From Pseudomonadota bacterium (GTDB lineage: Bacteria; Pseudomonadota; Gammaproteobacteria; Burkholderiales; Burkholderiaceae_C): a stretch of 56,475 nucleotides of DNA. The notes beneath the pieces were generated by a model. It saw only the letters and a list, made by a program, of their open reading frames with translations. It was not told where the DNA came from and did no database searches. The position numbers were made by a program, and so were the translations under genes. Every line of letters starts with the position of its first letter. Position 1 is the first letter of the stretch. Below are positions 53,238-56,475 of the stretch, in pieces. The stretch is from positions 1 to 56,475 of the forward strand of contig JAJZEC010000017.1 in assembly GCA_021805825.1 (NCBI GenBank), given 5' to 3'.

Positions 53238-55172
53238 TCAGTCGGTGCGCGTGGCGTGGCGGTACAGGGTGCTGCGATGCACGCCGAGGCTGCGTGCGGC
53301 GCGGCTGACGTTGCCCGCGCTGGCACGCAGGGCGTCCTCGATGGCCGCCGCGGTCAGGCTGCGCAGATCGCGCGCCGGCGACTCGCGCAGCGCCGCATCC
53401 TCGACCTGGCGCGGCGTGCCGCGCAGTTCGGAGGGCAGATCCGCGTAGTCGATGCGGCCCTGCGGGCCGGCCAGCGCAGCCAGCGTACGGCACACGGCGA
53501 CCAGCTGCCGCCAGTTGCCCGGCCAGTCGTGGCACAGCAGCGCCTCGCGCGCCTGCGGGCTCAGGCGCAGGCCGTGGCGCAGCAGTGTCTGGCGCAGCAG
53601 GGAATCGATGTGCGCGCGACGCTCGGGCAGCGCGCGCAGCGCCGGCAGTTCCACGCGGAAATGCTGCAGCCGGTAGTACAGGTCGACACGGAAGCCACCT
53701 TCGGCAGCCATGCCCGCCAGGTCGCGATGGGTGGCGCAGATCAGCGCGAAATCCACCGCCTGCGCGCGCCCGCCGCCCAGGGGCTTGACTTCCCGATCCT
53801 GCAGCACGCGCAGCAGCCGCGCCTGCAGGGTCTGCGGCATGTCGCCGATCTCGTCGAGGAACAGCACCCCGCCGGAAGCCTCGCGCACCAGCCCGCGGCT
53901 GCCACGACGCCGCGCGCCGGTGAACGCGCCTTCCTCGTAGCCGAAGAGCTCGGCCTCGATCAGGCCTTCGGGAACCGCCGCGCAGTTGACGGCGACGAAG
54001 GGGCCGCCGGCGCGGCGGCTGGCGCGGTGTACCTGGCGCGCGAAGACCTCCTTGCCGACGCCCGACTCGCCCAGCACCAGCACCGGAATGTCGGCGTCGA
54101 GCACGCGCACCGCACGCGCCAGCTGCGCGTCGCGCGCTGCGTCGCCGATGATCGGCGGCGCGGCTGCGTCGGCGCCGCATGCCGCGGCCACCGTGGGCAT
54201 GGCGTGGGGCGGAAGCGCGGGCGTTGCCGGCTCCGGCTCCACCCGCAGGGGCTGCGCCTGCGGGCCCGCGACCCAGCGCGCGCTCCACTGGCTTGCCCGC
54301 CCCGGCCGCAGCCACTGCGGGCGCAGCTCCAGGCTCGACACGCGGCCTTGGCCGGGCAGGCTGGCGAACAGATCCTCCAGATAGCGCGCGCGCAATTGCT
54401 CCAGGGTCATGCCCAGTGCCCGCAGCGCGGCACGGTTGGCGCCGACGACCACCCCGTCGCGCGCCCACAGCAGGGCTTCGCGATGCGTACCGAGCAGCGG
54501 CTGTTCGTGGGCGAAGCGCAGCACTTCGGTGCCCGGCGCCGGCAGATCCAGCGCCATGCGGTGTTCAATCATCTGTCCGGCCATGCGCACCAGGCCCACG
54601 GTGTGCGCCTGGATGCACCGTGGGTCGCCCGACACGTCGAGCACTCCCATGACGCGGCCGTCGGGGGCGAGCAGCGGGGTGCCGGCACAGCCCAGCGCGG
54701 CGTTCTGCTCCAGGTAGTGCTGCGCGCCGACGACCGTGACCACGCTGCCTTCGATGAGCGCGGTGCCGATGGCGTTCGTGCCTCGGCTGGGCTCGGACCA
54801 GTCGACCCCCGGCATCAGCGCCACGCGCTGCGCCTTCGTCATGAAGGCGTCCGAGCCCGCGGCATCGAGGATCATGCCTTCTGGGTCGGCCAGCAGCACG
54901 ATCACCCGCGAGGGCGCCAGCGCCTCGGCCAGCGCCTCCAGCTCCGGCAGTGCGTGGTGACGCAGCCTTCCCTGCGCATCGCGCCGGCAGAACAGCTGCT
55001 GGCGCTCGATCGGTTCGGCCGAGCCGCTTCCCGCGTCCGCCTCCAGGCAGCGCTGCCAGCTGCGCGCCAGCGGCACCGGGATCAGCGCGTCGGCGTTACC
55101 GCCTTCGGCCAACAGGCGCCGCGCGCGCCGGCACTGCGCGGCGCCGGCATCCGACGTGCTCTGCGGGGGCAT
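53238..55172 (-). CDS. AcoR-type sigma-54-dependent activator
   Basis: This 644-residue protein has a GAF sensor domain at about residues 55-190 ([18 protein letters not shown]) and a PAS-like segment. The central AAA+ domain has [13 protein letters not shown] near 367, [12 protein letters not shown] near 412 (the GAFTGA loop that contacts sigma-54) and [15 protein letters not shown]-terminal Fis-type helix-turn-helix reads [20 protein letters not shown]. This is the AcoR layout. AcoR homologues activate acetoin or alcohol/aldehyde oxidation genes. The divergent exaC gene is the likely target. ATG 55172 was chosen; upstream frame to 55367 is unlike the family. Confidence 0.92.
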   Translation of the reverse strand: MPPQSTSDAGAAQCRRARRLLAEGGNADALIPVPLARSWQRCLEADAGSGSAEPIERQQLFCRRDAQGRLRHHALPELEALAEALAPSRVIVLLADPEGMILDAAGSDAFMTKAQRVALMPGVDWSEPSRGTNAIGTALIEGSVVTVVGAQHYLEQNAALGCAGTPLLAPDGRVMGVLDVSGDPRCIQAHTVGLVRMAGQMIEHRMALDLPAPGTEVLRFAHEQPLLGTHREALLWARDGVVVGANRAALRALGMTLEQLRARYLEDLFASLPGQGRVSSLELRPQWLRPGRASQWSARWVAGPQAQPLRVEPEPATPALPPHAMPTVAAACGADAAAPPIIGDAARDAQLARAVRVLDADIPVLVLGESGVGKEVFARQVHRASRRAGGPFVAVNCAAVPEGLIEAELFGYEEGAFTGARRRGSRGLVREASGGVLFLDEIGDMPQTLQARLLRVLQDREVKPLGGGRAQAVDFALICATHRDLAGMAAEGGFRVDLYYRLQHFRVELPALRALPERRAHIDSLLRQTLLRHGLRLSPQAREALLCHDWPGNWRQLVAVCRTLAALAGPQGRIDYADLPSELRGTPRQVEDAALRESPARDLRSLTAAAIEDALRASAGNVSRAARSLGVHRSTLYRHATRTD

Positions 55173-55252
55173 GGTGGGACTCCCGGATGGGGCCGCTGGC
55201 GACAAGGCGCCGCGCGCCGGTTCGGAAATGGGGGGACAGCGATGGCAGCGAG

Positions 55253-55296
55253 TGTCGCACTGCGTCGCAGCCTTGTCGACTGTCGCAGCTTGCGAC
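55253..55296. promoter_or_regulatory. Candidate enhancer sites for the AcoR-type activator
   Basis: GTCGCA-gct-TGCGAC (55282-55296) is a perfect 6+6 bp inverted repeat. TGTCGCA-c-TGCGTC (55253-55266) is a second, imperfect copy. They lie about 120-165 bases upstream of the -24-like element, a normal distance for upstream activator sites. Confidence 0.55.
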
Positions 55297-55417
55297 GATC
55301 GCGGCGTCGCCCGCGGCGGCTGCGGGCCCGCGGTCGATCCTCGGGAAAACCCGGACGCGGTACGCAACCCGTTGTCAGGTCGAGGAAATTTTCACCGGCG
55401 CTGATGCGGCCGGGTGC

Positions 55418-55432
55418 TGGCACGGAATGTGA
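55418..55432 (+). promoter_or_regulatory. Candidate sigma-54 promoter of exaC
   Basis: TGGCACG-GAAT-GTGA has a perfect -24 element (TGGCAC) with the correct spacing to a -12 region in which only the key G is kept (consensus TTGC). It lies about 75 bases before the exaC ATG. The weak -12 part lowers confidence. Confidence 0.45.
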
Positions 55433-55506
55433 AAAGACTTGTGCTGCGCAAGCGCGGGCCGATCGGCGACGCGCCTGCCCGACCCCAACCCTTTCAGGAG
55501 ACTCGC

Positions 55507-56475
55507 ATGGACATGCTCGAACCCGGCAAATTCGGTACCCCGGTGGCGTTCAAGAAGCGCTACGGGAACTTCATCGGCGGCCAATGGCTGGCCCCGGCCA
55601 GCGGGCAGTATTTCGAGAACATCACCCCGGTGACCGGCAAGGCCTTCTGCGAGGTGCCGCGATCGAACGCCGAGGATATCGAGCGCGCGCTGGACGCGGC
55701 GCACGCCGCCAAGGGTGCGTGGGGTCGCAGTTCGCCGGCCGATCGCGCCGGCGTGCTCAACCGCATCGCCGACCGCATGCAGCAGAACCTGGAACTGCTG
55801 GCGGCCGCCGAGACCTGGGACAACGGCAAGCCCATCCGCGAGACGACGGCGGCCGACATTCCGCTGGCGATCGATCATTTCCGCTATTTCGCAGGCTGCA
55901 TCCGGGCCCAGGAGGGCAGCATCGCCGAAATCGACGACCAGACCTACGCCTACCACTTCCATGAGCCGCTGGGGGTCGTCGGACAGATCATTCCCTGGAA
56001 CTTCCCCATCCTGATGGCGGCGTGGAAGATCGCCCCCGCGCTGGCAGCCGGCAACTGCATCGTCCTCAAGCCCGCGGAGCAGACCCCGGTGAGCATTCTC
56101 GTGCTCATGGAACTCATCCAGGATCTGCTGCCGCCGGGGGTTCTCAACGTGGTCAACGGATTCGGCCTCGAAGCCGGCAAGCCGCTGGCATCGAACAAGC
56201 GCATCGCGAAGATCGCCTTCACCGGCGAGACCACGACCGGCCGCCTGATCATGCAGTACGCGAGCCAGAACATCATCCCCGTCACGCTCGAACTCGGCGG
56301 CAAGTCGCCCAACATCTTCTTTGAGGATGTGATGGCCAAGGACGACGGTTTCCTCGACAAGGCCGTCGAGGGCTTCGTCATGTTCGCCCTCAACCAGGGA
56401 GAGGTATGCACCTGTCCGTCGCGTGCCCTGATCCAGGAATCCATCTACGAGCCCTTCATGGAGCGGGTGCTCAAG
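55507..56475 (+). CDS. exaC: ExaC-like NAD-dependent aldehyde dehydrogenase, 5' part
   Basis: The frame is open from ATG 55507 to the window end, giving 323 residues of an enzyme that is normally about 506. It begins with a [18 protein letters not shown] segment, followed by [29 protein letters not shown] (NAD-binding loop), [11 protein letters not shown] with the active-site Glu, and [14 protein letters not shown] with the catalytic Cys (301 or 303). The [16 protein letters not shown] segment is close to ExaC/AcoD acetaldehyde dehydrogenase. It oxidises acetaldehyde to acetate in ethanol or acetoin use. An AGGAG site precedes the start. The divergent AcoR-type gene probably controls it. Confidence 0.93.
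   Translation, partial: MDMLEPGKFGTPVAFKKRYGNFIGGQWLAPASGQYFENITPVTGKAFCEVPRSNAEDIERALDAAHAAKGAWGRSSPADRAGVLNRIADRMQQNLELLAAAETWDNGKPIRETTAADIPLAIDHFRYFAGCIRAQEGSIAEIDDQTYAYHFHEPLGVVGQIIPWNFPILMAAWKIAPALAAGNCIVLKPAEQTPVSILVLMELIQDLLPPGVLNVVNGFGLEAGKPLASNKRIAKIAFTGETTTGRLIMQYASQNIIPVTLELGGKSPNIFFEDVMAKDDGFLDKAVEGFVMFALNQGEVCTCPSRALIQESIYEPFMERVLK

Larger units (their letters stand above)
55173..55506. other. Divergent regulatory gap between the activator and exaC
   Basis: This 334-base gap holds no gene I can support. It contains the candidate enhancer repeats (55253-55296), a -24/-12-like element (55418-55432) and an AGGAG ribosome site before exaC, which together form a typical sigma-54 regulatory region. 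Confidence 0.7.

Overview
The window is high-GC, gene-dense DNA with short intergenic gaps and frequent stop/start overlaps. The gene content (a LexA-boxed imuA-imuB-dnaE2 mutasome, NsrR/YtfE, a Tad pilus locus, liu leucine-degradation genes, an OprB-like porin, AcoR-type regulation of an ExaC-like aldehyde dehydrogenase) points to an aerobic, metabolically versatile Gram-negative proteobacterium. A betaproteobacterium of Burkholderiales type is my best guess and a gammaproteobacterium is possible. I saw no tRNA, rRNA, CRISPR array, transposase or prophage gene.

Layout. 1-267: 3' end of an Lrp/AsnC regulator. 376-5625: the SOS mutasome imuA-imuB-dnaE2 behind a perfect-core LexA box. 5734-10552: a LysE-type exporter, a MoxR ATPase/CoxE-like VWA pair and a UvrD-family helicase. 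10643-12578: nitric-oxide stress genes (ytfE, nsrR, a nitroreductase). 12608-15529: a membrane diguanylate cyclase and an L-lactate dehydrogenase. 15843-26103: a Tad/Flp pilus operon of 11 genes plus one embedded DUF192 gene, followed by a CBS-domain gene. 26981-34221: transporters, a ketopantoate reductase-like enzyme, a phospholipase C/MauG-type peroxidase pair and a small exported protein. 34155-40316: an AraC-type regulator divergent from liuA-liuB-liuD. 40371-43509: a GAF-PAS-GGDEF protein divergent from an OprB-like porin. 43718-47385: an unrecognised membrane protein, glpD and glpK. 47419-50478: a LysR regulator divergent from an acyl-CoA dehydrogenase and a histidine-phosphatase-fold protein. 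50507-53065: a class II cytochrome c, a cytochrome b561 and an anion transporter. 53238-56475: an AcoR-type sigma-54 activator divergent from exaC, which runs off the end of the window.

The most unusual region is the Tad locus. Its assembly ATPase carries an N-terminal FHA domain, the window contains no TadZ/CpaE, TadD or prepilin peptidase gene, a DUF192 gene sits inside the operon, several small pilin-like proteins share a Gly|x4-Glu processing motif, one exported-protein gene is frameshifted at a G run, and three copies of an ATTCCCGCG-like motif lie about three helical turns apart just upstream. Other regulatory signals read directly from sequence are a LysR T-N11-A palindrome, a 21-bp-spaced direct repeat in front of the liu operon, a paired inverted repeat plus a partial -24/-12 element in front of exaC, an inverted repeat in front of ytfE, and an 8+8 bp palindrome in front of the glp genes. 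All regulator assignments for these sites are inferred.
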